Shown: positions 25,001-35,520 of the stretch, one piece after another
Position numbering within the stretch: the first letter of the stretch is position 1
How the letters are laid out: each line of letters opens with the position of its first letter
Source: Sphagnum compactum
Lineage: Eukaryota > Bryophyta > Sphagnopsida > Sphagnales
Reading direction: 5' to 3'
Length of the DNA: 64,000 nucleotides
NCBI GenBank assembly: GCA_965153455.1
Contig: OZ234497.1
Location: 13,502,302 to 13,566,301, forward strand
The notes under the pieces: generated by a model
What the model was told of the DNA's origin: nothing
The model's input: the letters and a program-made list of their open reading frames with translations, nothing else
Databases searched by the model: none
Translations under genes and position numbers: made by a program

Positions 25001-28000
25001 AACAAGTTCTTGAGGCTTTCTAGTTCTAAAGTTTCCTTTGTTTCTCAGATGGTCAATCTCATTGTCCTTCTGAAGAAGGAAGGCTAACTTCTAAAGATCC
25101 TGTTAAAGAGGACTAGAGGGTTGCTAAATAATGAGAAATTTCTTTTGGGAATTTTTGCATTCAGAGTCTTCCAAATGATTTTGTGTAGATTCTTGTAAGT
25201 GGGGACCTTAATAAAGCCCTCTTGGTCCTCATTTGTTTCCACTGTTGGTTATTCTATGTTTTTTCTTCTTATTGTGTGGTTTTTTGTTTTTCCCTCTTCT
25301 TTTCTCTATGTTTTTCCCCTTTTGTGTTATGTTGGTAGTTGCCAGTCAGTAGCCAGTCTTACTGTTGCGTCCAGACTTGCAATAGAACTCAGTATGCAGG
25401 TCAGTGGTTACACTGGCGTATGCCCACTGTATGGAGCTGGTGAAGTCAGTGGGAAGTTGTGGTAAATAAGTTGCTATCATAAATTTTACTTTTGATAGTC
25501 CCTGAACAAGTGAGAGATTGTCACTTATGCTCGTACTGTTCGCTTTTATTGTTTCTTTCTTCTAGTTTGTCCATTCTGTGTGTTCCGTCTTCCTGGTTCT
25601 GAAAGTCCCTTATCTGGAAGTCTTTCTTTGACTTCAAGGAAAGTCGTAACATTTTTCTGGCATTCTTAATTGCAAGTATGGAGTTTTCTCAATTCTCGTG
25701 AGAGTTATTATGAGTTATTGTTTTCTCTGTTTCTTTATGGCTGGCAAGTTCATAAAGGAGTCATGGTACTACTTTCAGTACCCATTTTAAGCATAAGGTG
25801 AGGGCAACATCATTAGATATTGTAGGACCTCTGCCATAAGGTCATGGCCTTATGCTTGAAACCAGTATTGGAGGTAGTAACATGACAACTTTATGAACTT
25901 GTCAGTTATGAAGAAGCTTTGAAAGGAGTATGTCTGCTATTGTCACTTTGAATAACACTGCTATCCTGTTTTATTACAAGGTTTTGGCAGGAGATGTGGA
26001 GCCAGCAGTGCGCACTCATAAAGCTTTTTACACTGTATGGAAACGTTATGGATTCACACCTGAAGGTTTCAATTTGGCTACTTCTAGTGTGCAGGTAAGA
26101 TAGGGGTCCATGTTTTTGCTCACTGATGTTTGAAGGATGTTTGCAGTTACCCTTGCTTTCACTGTGTCTGGTACTTGCAGAATTCTTCTAGTAGGTTTCC
26201 AGAAATTCTGACTCTGTTCCCCTCTGCAAGAATGTCATCCATTTTGAAAAGAGTGTTATCTGATGCTTGTTCCCACCCTTCAGCTCTAGCTGTGGTATTT
26301 GCCAAAAAGTGGATTGTAACCCTATCACCAAGCTGAACTGTTGGTCATCTATTACTTAAGTTCCATTCCTTCTTGGTTGACTTCTATTTTAGTCCCTGCC
26401 ATACATGTTGCTGTTGGAGGTCTCTGAACATGTATGTGAGTATCACTGTTTTTCAAACTGCTGCTCAAGTTTTGTTTTTGTTTTGTTTTCTTCTGTTCCT
26501 TCAGGTTTTTTTTTCCATAGCCTCACTGTCAAACTCTCCCAATTGTATTCAGGTTGATTTAAATAGTAAGATATTCTATTCTACTTGCTTTGTCTGCAAT
26601 TGCCTTACATAAGAGGCATGTAGGTTGCTTTGTGTTGTTGAGCATGTACTGGTCTTAGGCTTGGTCAGCTGTTAAACACTTGTCAATTTTCATTGGTTTG
26701 TGGTGTGCAGCCTGGTCAAAGAAGCTACCCACTGCGTCCTGAGCTTATAGAGAGCACCTACATGCTTTACAAGGCCACACGTGACTCTATGTAACTGATT
26801 CGTCTTTTTGTTTCATCTGAACTGCTTTCTAGCTGGCTGTAGTTTGTTTGTGGGTATACTCTTGTTTCACAGTGGTGAAGGGCAAAGTTTACTTGTTTTC
26901 CATCCAGCCTGCAATGTTCTGCGTTACGCCTTTTGATGCGCCCGAACAACAATAGGAATCCTATGGAGTACATCCTGAACTGTTTTTATGGGGGTAACAG
27001 GTACTTGGATTGTGGACGTGACATACTGGCAAGCTTGCAGAATTTAGCAAAGTGTCTGTGTGGTTACTGTCATATTGTGGATGTTGAGTCTCATGAGCAA
27101 GATGACCATATGGAGAGCTTCTTTCTTGCTGAAACAGTAGGTTACTCAGCAGTCTTTAGTTCACAATTGGATAATATTGTCAAGATGTGTCTCTTCCTAC
27201 TACATGGTGTTCATAGATACTGTGTTGCTTGCAAGTACTGAGAAACTATGAGCTAATTATGTGCTTTGTGAGTGAAACTTTGTTTGCTTTCATTTCTGAT
27301 CATTAAGGTAATACTTGATAGAGTTCTTGAGCTGCAGATGGAATTCAAGTTTTTCTTTCTGTAATAATTGTTCATCCCACCTTGGTGTATTTCAACTGTT
27401 CAGGTAAAGTACTTGTGGCTGCTCTTTGACTTGGGTGCTGGTGGAGAGAACATTGTGGAAAATGGGCCTTACCCGTAAGTGCTCTCTCTCATCTGGTTTA
27501 AAGGCAGGTGTATATGATGCACTGCTCACTGTTCTCTTGTCTTGCAGGCTAGCTTGTAATCGAAGGCTGTGGACCATGGAGAACACAAGGATTTGAGTAC
27601 TGGAAGGATGTCATGTTCAAGGCTTTGTGACTTGACCTGTGTGTGGATTGTGTGCTGACATGCTGTGGTGTGATTGGTCACAGGTATGTCTTCAGCACAG
27701 AGGGGCATTTCCTGCCAATGACTCCTGAAATATCACTTCTATCTGATCACTGCACATATCCAGGCAGTTATTGTCAAAAGGATCCTGTTCTGGAAGGGGT
27801 TCAAAGGTCCAGGAGGGTGAAGGCAGAAATGGAGGCTGATGAAATAGTCAATCAGAAGGTCAATTTTTCCCTCTGTAATGACAGCAGCTTGGAAGTGCAG
27901 AGGCACTCTCTTCAAGGAACAGATCAAACTGAGGAGGACTTCCAAGGTTCTGAGGGACAGGATTTTACAGAGAGCTCAGTGAAGGTAATCTACTTGGTGT

Positions 28001-28162
28001 ATATTCACATTCTCGTTTCAGAGGAAGGTCAGTAAGTTTTCTGAGTATGCAGGGAGGAGAATCATCACTGAATCAGTCTAAAGGGGGATTCTGTTGTTGC
28101 AGGGAGTTTGTCCTAAACTTAGCCACTGGCGGCAGCTTGGTCTCAATTTGGGTGCAGATTGA
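19072..28162 (+). CDS. EDEM/MNS: EDEM-like class I alpha-1,2-mannosidase (GH47), 17 exons
   Basis: ER-degradation-enhancing alpha-mannosidase-like protein, related to Arabidopsis MNS4/MNS5. The family trims mannose from misfolded glycoproteins in the ER lumen so that ERAD lectins can bind them. Exons: 19072-about 19287, 20472-20591, 20812-20904, 21051-21137, 21713-21803, 21942-21997, 22275-22347, 22589-22698, 22906-22956, 23203-23291, 23506-23587, 25981-26094, 26711-26790, 27001-27136, 27404-27474, 27684-27984, 28103-28162 (stop TGA). From exon 2 to the stop all phases agree (537 codons), giving about 605 residues, near the family size. Exon 1 encodes a hydrophobic signal peptide. GH47 landmarks: [83 protein letters not shown] and the calcium-site Thr in FSTEGH. 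The acidic residues expected for catalysis are present. The exon 1 donor is unresolved, intron 6 uses GC-AG, and intron 11 holds transposon remains. Probably functional. Confidence 0.92.
24040..25180 (+). mobile_element. Penelope-like retroelement reverse transcriptase relic in intron 11
   Basis: Several frames of the same strand read through one RT domain, joined by frameshifts. About 24047 onward gives [18 protein letters not shown], then a substrate-site region near 24300 (TLYTK-type, degraded). About 24480-24610 gives a helix ending [20 protein letters not shown]. About 24634-24760 gives VCRFVDDLF, where VDD is the catalytic pair. Then [31 protein letters not shown], and [12 protein letters not shown] to about 25090. 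GIPxGxNCA followed by xFxDD is the signature order of Penelope-like elements, as is the SKLG-type segment after the palm. No GIY-YIG endonuclease is seen. The element lies in the sense direction of the EDEM-like gene and is spliced out with the intron. Confidence 0.7.
25736..25912. repeat. Imperfect foldback in intron 11
   Basis: Arms of at least 57 bases (25743-25799 and about 25905-25849) pair with roughly 80% identity and no gaps, around a loop of about 48 bases. Shared arm stretches include CAAGTTCATAAAG and AAGCATAAGG. Weaker pairing extends the stem a few bases outward. It could be a small MITE, or a transcribed hairpin in the EDEM-like pre-mRNA. No target-site duplication was recognised. 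Confidence 0.7.
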
Positions 28163-28640
28163 TTATTCACAAGCTGTCCATCAGGGAGAGAAAGAGAGTA
28201 AAACCTTGGCTGATATAGCTATACCTTTCACCTCAACATAGAAGTTAGTAACATGACAGAACAACCAGAGGAAACAGTCTCATTTGTGATGGAGTTCTTC
28301 ATTTGAGAGAAGTCATGAGCTATGCAATCACAGGCTGGACACTTCAAGTAGAGAGAGATTGTGACCTTGGCTGACATAGTTTCACCTTTCACCTAAACAG
28401 AGAAACAGTAAGGTGTAGGGACAACTGCAGCTGGCAGGGAAGTATTTTCTTGAAACTGAAAACATTTGGCATCAGTGAAGGAAGTTGAACAGCTTGGGGA
28501 AAGTTGCAAACAATGCAGTCACAGCCTCTCCTTCAAGTAGTGAAAGAGAGTATACTTGGCCAATATACTTGCACCTTCACTTCAACACAAGAAGTAGCAA
28601 GATGGCAGGAAGCTGTAGCTGACATGGAAGTGTTTTTCCT
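28163..28640 (+). repeat. Three diverged repeats in the 3' flank of the EDEM-like gene
   Basis: A block containing an AG-rich run, CTTGGCTGAYATAG, ACCTTTCACCT and AACA-AGAA recurs near 28183, 28343 and 28534. The spacing is roughly 160-190 bp. It lies just past the stop codon and probably falls in the 3' untranslated region or its flank. Copies are clearly diverged. Confidence 0.55.
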
Positions 28641-30242
28641 AAACAGAAAGTAGTGCTAGTTGTGAAGTTTGCAGATTGGGAAAGTACTTGAACATTAAAT
28701 GCACAAATAAATTACATTGTGAATTGTTGTGAATTGTCCCATCAGTGAAGGTTTTTTAAGCATAAGATAGAATCTTTACAGGCATGGCATCAGGATGAGG
28801 AGGCACCCTCACCATATCATTTTATTTTTAATTGTCAGGAAGGTTTGTCATGTTGAAGGGCTGATAAATAATGGCCTGTGTTTCCTCTGCAGAATTGCAT
28901 CTCAGTCACATAGATTTCAATTTCCACTCCAGTAAGTGGCATTCAAATCTTAAGTGCCAATGAGCTGTTGTTGATGCAGGCTTGTGTGTAACCTGAAAGA
29001 AGGGTGAATAAAAAGAATCTCTTGTGCATAAGAAACTCATAGTAGAAACACAAACCCTGGGAATTCTACAACACCATTAATTCCAACAACTTACATTGTT
29101 GATACTGCAAACCTGGTGCTACCAGAAATTCCACTGGTACTACTGATCTGTTAGAAGGTTCAATGTTCTATGTGTGAATTGCCAACTGGTACATAGATGT
29201 GATCTCTCACTAACTTGTCATAGTGGCAGCAAACAGTTTGTTGCCATGTACAAAACCATACGTTAAGAGTCTAAAATCTACTGCGGTATAGCTTGAGGTC
29301 AAAACCCTCAATGTTCTTTCAGTCCATGTGAGTTGATAAACCCTTCTCCAACGAATGCAACAATGCAATGGAACATTAAGTTCCTTATATGATAAACCCT
29401 AATCTCATAGACACCTTGATTTCTCAAAGACATCAGATCAAAGTGACGTATAACAAGTTGACTTATAACCACTCAGGAAAGACAGATTTTTGTGCAGGTA
29501 TGGGCTGCAGATATATTTCTATTAACTTCCCACTTTTGTCTTCATTTCTCTCATTCTACCCAACCCAAGGACACCCCATTAAGGCTTCTAGTATTCACTT
29601 AGACACCTGCCCTACAACATGGACTAAAAAGAAGATTCCACAAAGGTCCCCATTAAAAATGCACCCTAATCCCTCTACATGCCCCTTTCTCTACAGCTCG
29701 GACTTCCTTTTTTTCGTCATCAATCCTCAGCATCAACCCCTTATAGAATCTATTCCTACCAAGGTCATATTGTTTGCCATAGTGTAGTCACTAGCGCAAC
29801 GGAATCAGCAACTATTGATCACAACAAATCAAACCTACCATCTCCTAAAACTAATGATGAAAGAAGAAAAACCTGCCTACATTGCTTCCGAATTCTCCTT
29901 CTTATCTTGTCTTCCATTGTCCTATTCTCCAAACCTCCATTCAATGCCGCAACTTCCTTAGCCATCCATAGCTCGGTGCCAATCTATTTTACATAATACA
30001 CAAACAAACAAGACTTCCTACCCATGCTCACAAGTTTCCTTGAAACAATAATTACTACAACAAATAAATAGTGATGGAATAATTTTGGCCGTTAACATGC
30101 AGAAAGTTGAAGGCCACTGAAAACAAAAACCAAAACCCTAAAAATTTGTCATGTTCACATGAGAACATTATCCGATTGCCTTCCTATCTGGTCACATATG
30201 TAACCCTTCCCTTCCGTAAAAAGATGAGTCCCTCAACTTCTT
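28641..30242. other. 3' flank of EDEM-like gene and spacer
   Basis: Possible polyadenylation signals AATAAA occur at 28706-28711 and 29007-29012, either of which could serve the plus-strand gene. Beyond about 29300 are open frames (29389-29787, 29679-29996) without recognisable domains. Part may be 3' sequence of the adjacent minus-strand retroelement, though no LTR could be defined. Confidence 0.4.
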
Positions 30243-31380
30243 TCAGTCCTGTAGAACATGATAAATTTGTAAATCCCTGCGTGATCTTTCCCATTGATGC
30301 CCATTAGCATTTTTAATGATGCATACCTTGCTGCCTTCTTCAAAATCAACATTACCATTCCCATCTGCATGTCCAACAAATTGGTGCGAACCTTCCCAAT
30401 TCGAAGTTAAAGTTTTTTTCTTCCTTGGCTTCTTCATTTTGACCATTGTTAGTCCAGCAACCAATTCTTCAAAGGTTTGTTTCCCTTTTCTACTAGCATA
30501 GGTTTTCTTTTGCTTCTTTTGTGCTTGCTCCACATTGAATAGAACATTTTCAAGATGCTTGCTATCAGCTTCATCTTTTGGAAGAATTGTTCAGTAATAG
30601 TTTCTGCATCAGCAGTGTCATCAATCACAGCAGTCAAGGAATGTAGGTAGTTGTCAGCCCTAAGACGCGGTGTACACCCAGTCATTATCATGAAGGGAGA
30701 AAACTTAATGTTGGCCTGAATCCCGCATCTATATCCAAACATGACTTTGGCCAATTGCTCATCCCAATAGTCCACATTTTCTAGTGTTGCAGAAAGCACG
30801 ATGATGCCATGCTTAATAGTTTTGATCAAACGTTCAACCATCCCATTGCATTGTGGCCATTGGGGTGCTATGTGTTGATGGTGGATACTGTAGTCCCTGC
30901 ACATAACATCAAATTATGTTGCCCATTCCCTTCCATTATCAGTTAGCACAAACTTGGGAACTCCGTATCTACATATCACATCATCCTCCAGAAATTTGGC
31001 TGTTGTTTTAGCACCATGGTCAGCAACAGCTTTTGCCTTGCACCATTTTGAGTAATGATTGATGGCAACTAGAATATATTTGTTTCCTGACTTGGTTTTA
31101 GGTAATGGACATGTAGTATCCATAGCAACCTTATAAAATAAGTCACAAACTATATACTTTTCAACTTTTCATCCTCAGAGCGAATGCTACCCACCTTTCT
31201 CGCCATTTGGCACTACTGGCACATTTTCACAACTGTTTTGACATCCTCCGTCCTACTATGCCATAAGTATCTCCTACATATTTCAGCCAGTGTCATTTCT
31301 TCTCCAAAATGCCCCAAATCGTCATGCACCTGGATTATCAGTGCCATTCTTTCCTCTGGTTTAGGCACAAACAACCCCTT
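30243..31380 (-). pseudogene. Retroelement integrase
   Basis: A zinc-binding HHCC region (VHDDLGHFGEEM, then CxxC interrupted by a stop) precedes the core. The core is 31123-30914 (NKYILVAINHYSKW, then YGVPKFVLTDNGREW) and 30904-30449 (APQWPQCNGMVERLIKTIK). The DDE triad reads Asn, Asp, Glu: the first Asp is replaced by Asn. The C-terminal part 30533-30243 (LTSNWEGSHQFVGHADGNG, RSRRDLQIYH) lacks a chromodomain. The frame breaks between the core blocks at an in-frame stop near 30910. Confidence 0.85.
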
Positions 31381-31860
31381 GAAATAAAGTCTTTGATCCT
31401 GCTAGTGATAATTTATTATTATCTTCCTTGCTCCCTTGCTCTCCTCAAGATCAACTATGTTCGGTAGTATGCCCTCATGCAACAACTTCATGCAAGTTAC
31501 GTCCTTCCATATGTCAATGTCTTTTGTGTTCATCCAACATTTTTCCTCCTCATCAGAGTTTGTGTGAACCAAGTTGTGGTCATAAAATTCAAGTAATTCT
31601 TGAACTGCCAATACCAACTCCAATTATTGTTGTTTGTCACAATATTGAGGTAACTTCCTTTTTAGTGTTTGTTTCCCATCAGTAGTCCTTTGAATTTCAT
31701 TTCCTTCAATGTCTACTGCTTTAATTTCCTCCATATGTGAGGCAAGCTCCTTATCCTGATTTACCTCCGGTACAACATCAAGCATATAGAATTGATGATC
31801 CTTTGAATAATGCCAATGGTTGATGCCAAAACAACATTTATGATGTTGTGAAAGTTTTTT

Positions 31861-32496
31861 TTACCTATCTCTTGAAACCGAACCACTCTGAACCCTTGCC
31901 AATTTGAATAGAAAAGATCTTATCTTCTGCTCTAAGTGTGTCAGCTTGTACACTCCCATGTCCTGGATCTCTTCACTGAAATCATTGTCATCCGAGGTTA
32001 GACCCACTGGATTTTTACTCAAGGCATCAACATTTGTATGTTTGAGTCCTGGTCGGTGCAGTATTTTGAAACTAAAATCCTGTAGCATATCAATCCACCT
32101 ACCTCTCCTGCCATGCGCATCTAACACTGTCGCTAACCATTCAAGTGGCTTGTGATATGTTCTTAGATTAAAATGGTTCCTATGCAGGTATTTTCTAAAC
32201 TGCATAATGCTCCAGATCAATGCATAACATTCCCCTTCCATGGGGTGGAACTTGTTTTGTGCTACTGGTAAATTCTTGCTAGCATAAGCCACCACCTTCT
32301 CAAGTTTGCCCTCCCTTTGTGACAAGATGGCTCCCACACCTTTTGGTGACCAGTCAACATCAAGGCAAAATTGTTTCTTGAAATCAAGCCATATAAGTAC
32401 AGGTGCATCAACAAGTGTTTTTTTTAGAGCTTCAAATACTTGCCGACATCCCAAATCCCATACAAAGTCAACGTCCCTTTTTGTTAACTCAAACAA
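31861..32496 (-). pseudogene. Retroelement RNase H domain
   Basis: The 211-codon frame continues RT (FELTKRDVDFVW, APVLIW) into RNase H. FCLDVDWSPKGVGAILSQ carries the first Asp and HPMEGECYALIW the Glu. The third acidic position reads LRTYHKPLEW, where related elements have TDHKPL, so Asp is replaced by Tyr. VDALSKNP near the end keeps the fourth Asp. This domain would remove the RNA template during reverse transcription; the Tyr substitution suggests it is dead. Confidence 0.8.
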
Positions 32497-33533
32497 TGGA
32501 GTAGCCAGTCGTGAATAACCTTGAACATAATTCCGATAATACCCAGTTAGGCTTAGAAAAGAACCTGATGTTGGTGATTGTCTTCAGTTCCGGAAAATGC
32601 AAAACTGCATCAATTTTACCAGGGTTTGGTTTGGTGCCTTCGTTACTAACCACATGGCCTAGAAAGGTGATATTTTCTGCAACAAAACAACATTTATTCG
32701 AGTTTAACTTCAGGTTCACTTCCCTGAGTTTGAAAAACACAACATCCAAATGTTGAAGATGTTCCTCCCAACTCTCGTTATGCACATTGAGGTCATCAAC
32801 AGATACGTTCACGAATTTGTCCCCCAACTCCTTAAAAACTTCTGGCATTGTCCTGGTAAAAGTGCTAGTTGCATTTTAAAGACCAAATGGCATGACCTCC
32901 AGTCACACAATCCAATCTTAATGATTAATGTTGTCTTTTTCATATCTTCAAGTGCCAGTTGAAATTGCAAGTCCAGTGCAGTAAAGCAAAAGGATTTTCC
33001 TAGCTGGGTAATCACATCATCAACAAGTGGCATTGGAAACAAGTCCTGGTGGGTCTACATGTTGAGTGGTTGATAATCTCCACAGAAACGCCTATTCCCA
33101 TCCTTTTTGATTGGCAAAATGACGCAACATGCGTATTCAGAATTGTTGGGTTTCATCTTGCCCAAATCCACCAAAATATCAATTTTTCTCTTTCCTTTTG
33201 CCTCCTCCCAGTAAGACAATCAACCAGGAGATACCTTATAAGGTGGGAACCCCTATGTATCCACAACATGTTCTCCAATGGTGCAGCAGCCAAGTTCACC
33301 TTTGTTCCAAGCGAAAACATTTTAGTAACACTCCAGGACCTTCCACAACTGTTGTTTCTTCTCCTTATCCAATTAGGATCAACCTGGATCTTTTGACAAA
33401 TTTCCTTCCATCTTGTGTTTATCTCATCATTGTCAGATGATGTTAACTTCTTGCTAAAGTTGTTGTTGAAGTCACCACCTTCTGCTTGATGAACTTGTAG
33501 GAGTACATGAATTTTTTCAGTTTGTAGACTCAA
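32489..33533 (-). pseudogene. Retroelement reverse transcriptase, frameshifted
   Basis: The frame 33533-33153 covers the lead-in to RT. The frame 33042-32809 gives FPMPLVDDVITQLGKSFCFT and TALDL (fingers, with the first catalytic Asp). The frame 32848-32489 gives FVNVSVDDLNVHNESWEEHL (active-site VDD) and ITFLGHVVSNEG. The position before VDD is Ser rather than Tyr or Phe. Frameshifts occur near 32870 and 33050. Confidence 0.85.
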
Positions 33534-33735
33534 ACATGGTTTGTCTTCTTCTTTCTACATTAAAAATCCATTTAAGCCAATCAAAATAGTTGTCTGCGTC
33601 TATTATTTCTTCTTCCATAAACCCATCAACTTGTTCTTGCAGTATCAATTGTAGAATTTGTTGTGGTCCTTCTAACAAGACTAGATCTTCAAGCTTAGTA
33701 CCCCAAAACTCATTCTCATCACCAATCTATTCAAC

Positions 33736-34722
33736 CTAGTGAGACCCTTCATCACAATGTTCACTATTATTCGTATCAATGTCTGAATCTGAAACAAGGG
33801 CATCCACTCCTTTGGGTATGATGGGATCGTACTGATACAAAATCCTAATAGTCATATCAAAGTCATTAGTGATCTGTGTGTTCTTTAATGCAGAAGTGAC
33901 ATCACGCATCACATCCTTTAAACTCATCCTCTGCAACATATTCACCATAGTTAATGGTAATACCTCCACATTGGCTCTTGGACCATGCCTCAATTGGATC
34001 AAGCCTCGTTCCACATCCACGATTGCACCAATTTTTATCAAAAAATCCAATCCAAGCAATATGTCATAGCTGTCAAAGTCTACCACCATAAAGGTCATGG
34101 TACATTGTACACCTCCAACCTTGACAGGTACTTCGTCAATTTTCCCCATAACTTGTGCAATAACTCTAGACACAATTTTGTAGGTTTTAAATCTGGTGAC
34201 CAAATGCATTATGCCCAATTCTTTAACTACTGCAGCAGCCATAACGGACATGGATGCTCTAGTATCTACTAGTCCTTCAGCCACATAGTTATTTATTTCT
34301 ACGAGCAAATGGAAAGTCTTGCTCCGATGTGTCTTTTTGATACAGATCTTCCTGATTGTTGGAGATGCTGAGACCATAGATACCTGGCTGTCCGTTGTTT
34401 CTAAATCTCTCTTTCGTCTAGCCAATTTTACCAGACTCTCAAGGTGCTTTAGTTCCCCTGGTATCATAAGAATTATCTCCATAGGTGAAAGGGAAATCTT
34501 CCCTTTAATGAAGTGGGAAAGAATCTTAGATTTGACCGAGGTTTCCTTATTTATTCCTATCCCCTCTCTTGCAGCTTCAAGAGTCTGCATAGTTCCACCT
34601 GGCGCCACTTCAACAAACATCCTATTTCTAAGCACTCGGGTGTAAAAGAAGACATTTTCACTTCCGCACAGCTTGTTAAGTTGTTGCATGGTTGCCTCCT
34701 CATCATTTAGCAATACCTCCAA
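33736..34722 (-). pseudogene. Retroelement aspartic protease region
   Basis: The longest intact frame of this element, 328 codons. The protease core reads GLVDTRASMSVMAAAVVKEL: the catalytic Asp-Thr is followed by Arg where the family has Gly, so activity is doubtful. The second conserved motif, YDILLGLDFL, is present about 70 residues downstream. Its long survival as an open frame is notable beside the broken RT. It also encodes linker sequence on both sides. Confidence 0.8.
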
Positions 34723-34739
34723 AAAATTTGCTGCTCCAG

Positions 34740-35520
34740 AGTGGGCTTCCCATCCTTAGGTTTCTTCCAACACCTGTCCTTCGAATGACCTAACCCTGAA
34801 CAAAAAGAGCATTTTATCCCACAATTTTCTATCCTATGAGACATGCCACACTTGGCACATTTTGGTCGTGGCTCATTTCATCTCGAACAGGTGGTGGCTA
34901 AATGGTTTCCTCCTTTACAGATTTGACATCCCCCAAACATAGTGGAAGAAGATGGTGCATCAGGATTGGGCACATTCCCCCTAAGAAATTGATAAGGGTG
35001 TTGTTCAAAGCAGTGACCTGCTTTACCATCATGGTTTTTGAAACTCCTTCTTCTTGTTCCTCCTTTAGAGGTTCATATGGTGTTTCTCTAGAATTTTCCC
35101 AATACCCTCTCTAGTTCTATTGTAGCTCCTACCAATTCTTTAATTCCGTAAAAGTCTTTACCATGCACAACTTCCAAATTTCTGGCCTTAATCTGGCCAA
35201 AAATCTTTGTCTTTGCTCAACATCTTGTATCTTGCCCCGCTAAAAGAGCTTCTCAAGACGTTCAAAGTAATTTTGAACCCTTTCCTTGGGCTCTTGTTTG
35301 ATGGCATCAAGTTTCATTATGATGTCATTGACATGAACATCCCCATATTTTTGCATTATCAAAGTCTGTAGTTCAATCCATTCAGTTAGTGTTGGGTGCA
35401 ACCTCCTAAACCATTCCTTAGCCCACCTTCTTAAATTCAACTTTGTAATTTTGAAAAGTTCATCTGCATTCAAATCTCACACTTCTGTAACCATCGTTGA
35501 ATCTGACAATTTCAAGGGAT
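34740..35520 (-). pseudogene. Gag relic with three zinc knuckles
   Basis: The frame 35473-35240 gives a capsid block (FRRLHPTLTEWIELQTLIMQ and ERVQNYFERLEKLF) of Retrotrans_gag type. Farther along the minus strand (about 34937-34768) come three knuckles: CQICKGGNHLATTC (CX2CX4HX4C), CAKCGMSHRIENC (one residue short before His) and CSFCSGLGHSKDRC (CX2CX4HX4C). An in-frame TGA lies between the first and second knuckle. Gag packages element RNA; this copy cannot be translated whole. Confidence 0.8.

Larger units (their letters stand above)
30243..35520 (-). mobile_element. Ty3/gypsy retrotransposon, 5'-truncated and inactive
   Basis: Minus-strand element with the diagnostic Ty3/gypsy order: Gag (35520-34740) with three zinc knuckles, protease (34722-33736), RT (about 33533-32489), RNase H (32496-31861), integrase zinc-binding region (about 31380-31180), integrase core (31123-30449) and C-terminal part (to 30243). 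Frameshifts and stops separate the blocks. Sequence homologous to Gag fades at about 35520 into AT-rich DNA, and no 5' LTR or primer-binding site was found there, so the element is 5'-truncated. No 3' LTR could be delimited below 30243. Its sequence differs from the relic at 12274-17460, so two lineages are present. Confidence 0.88.
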
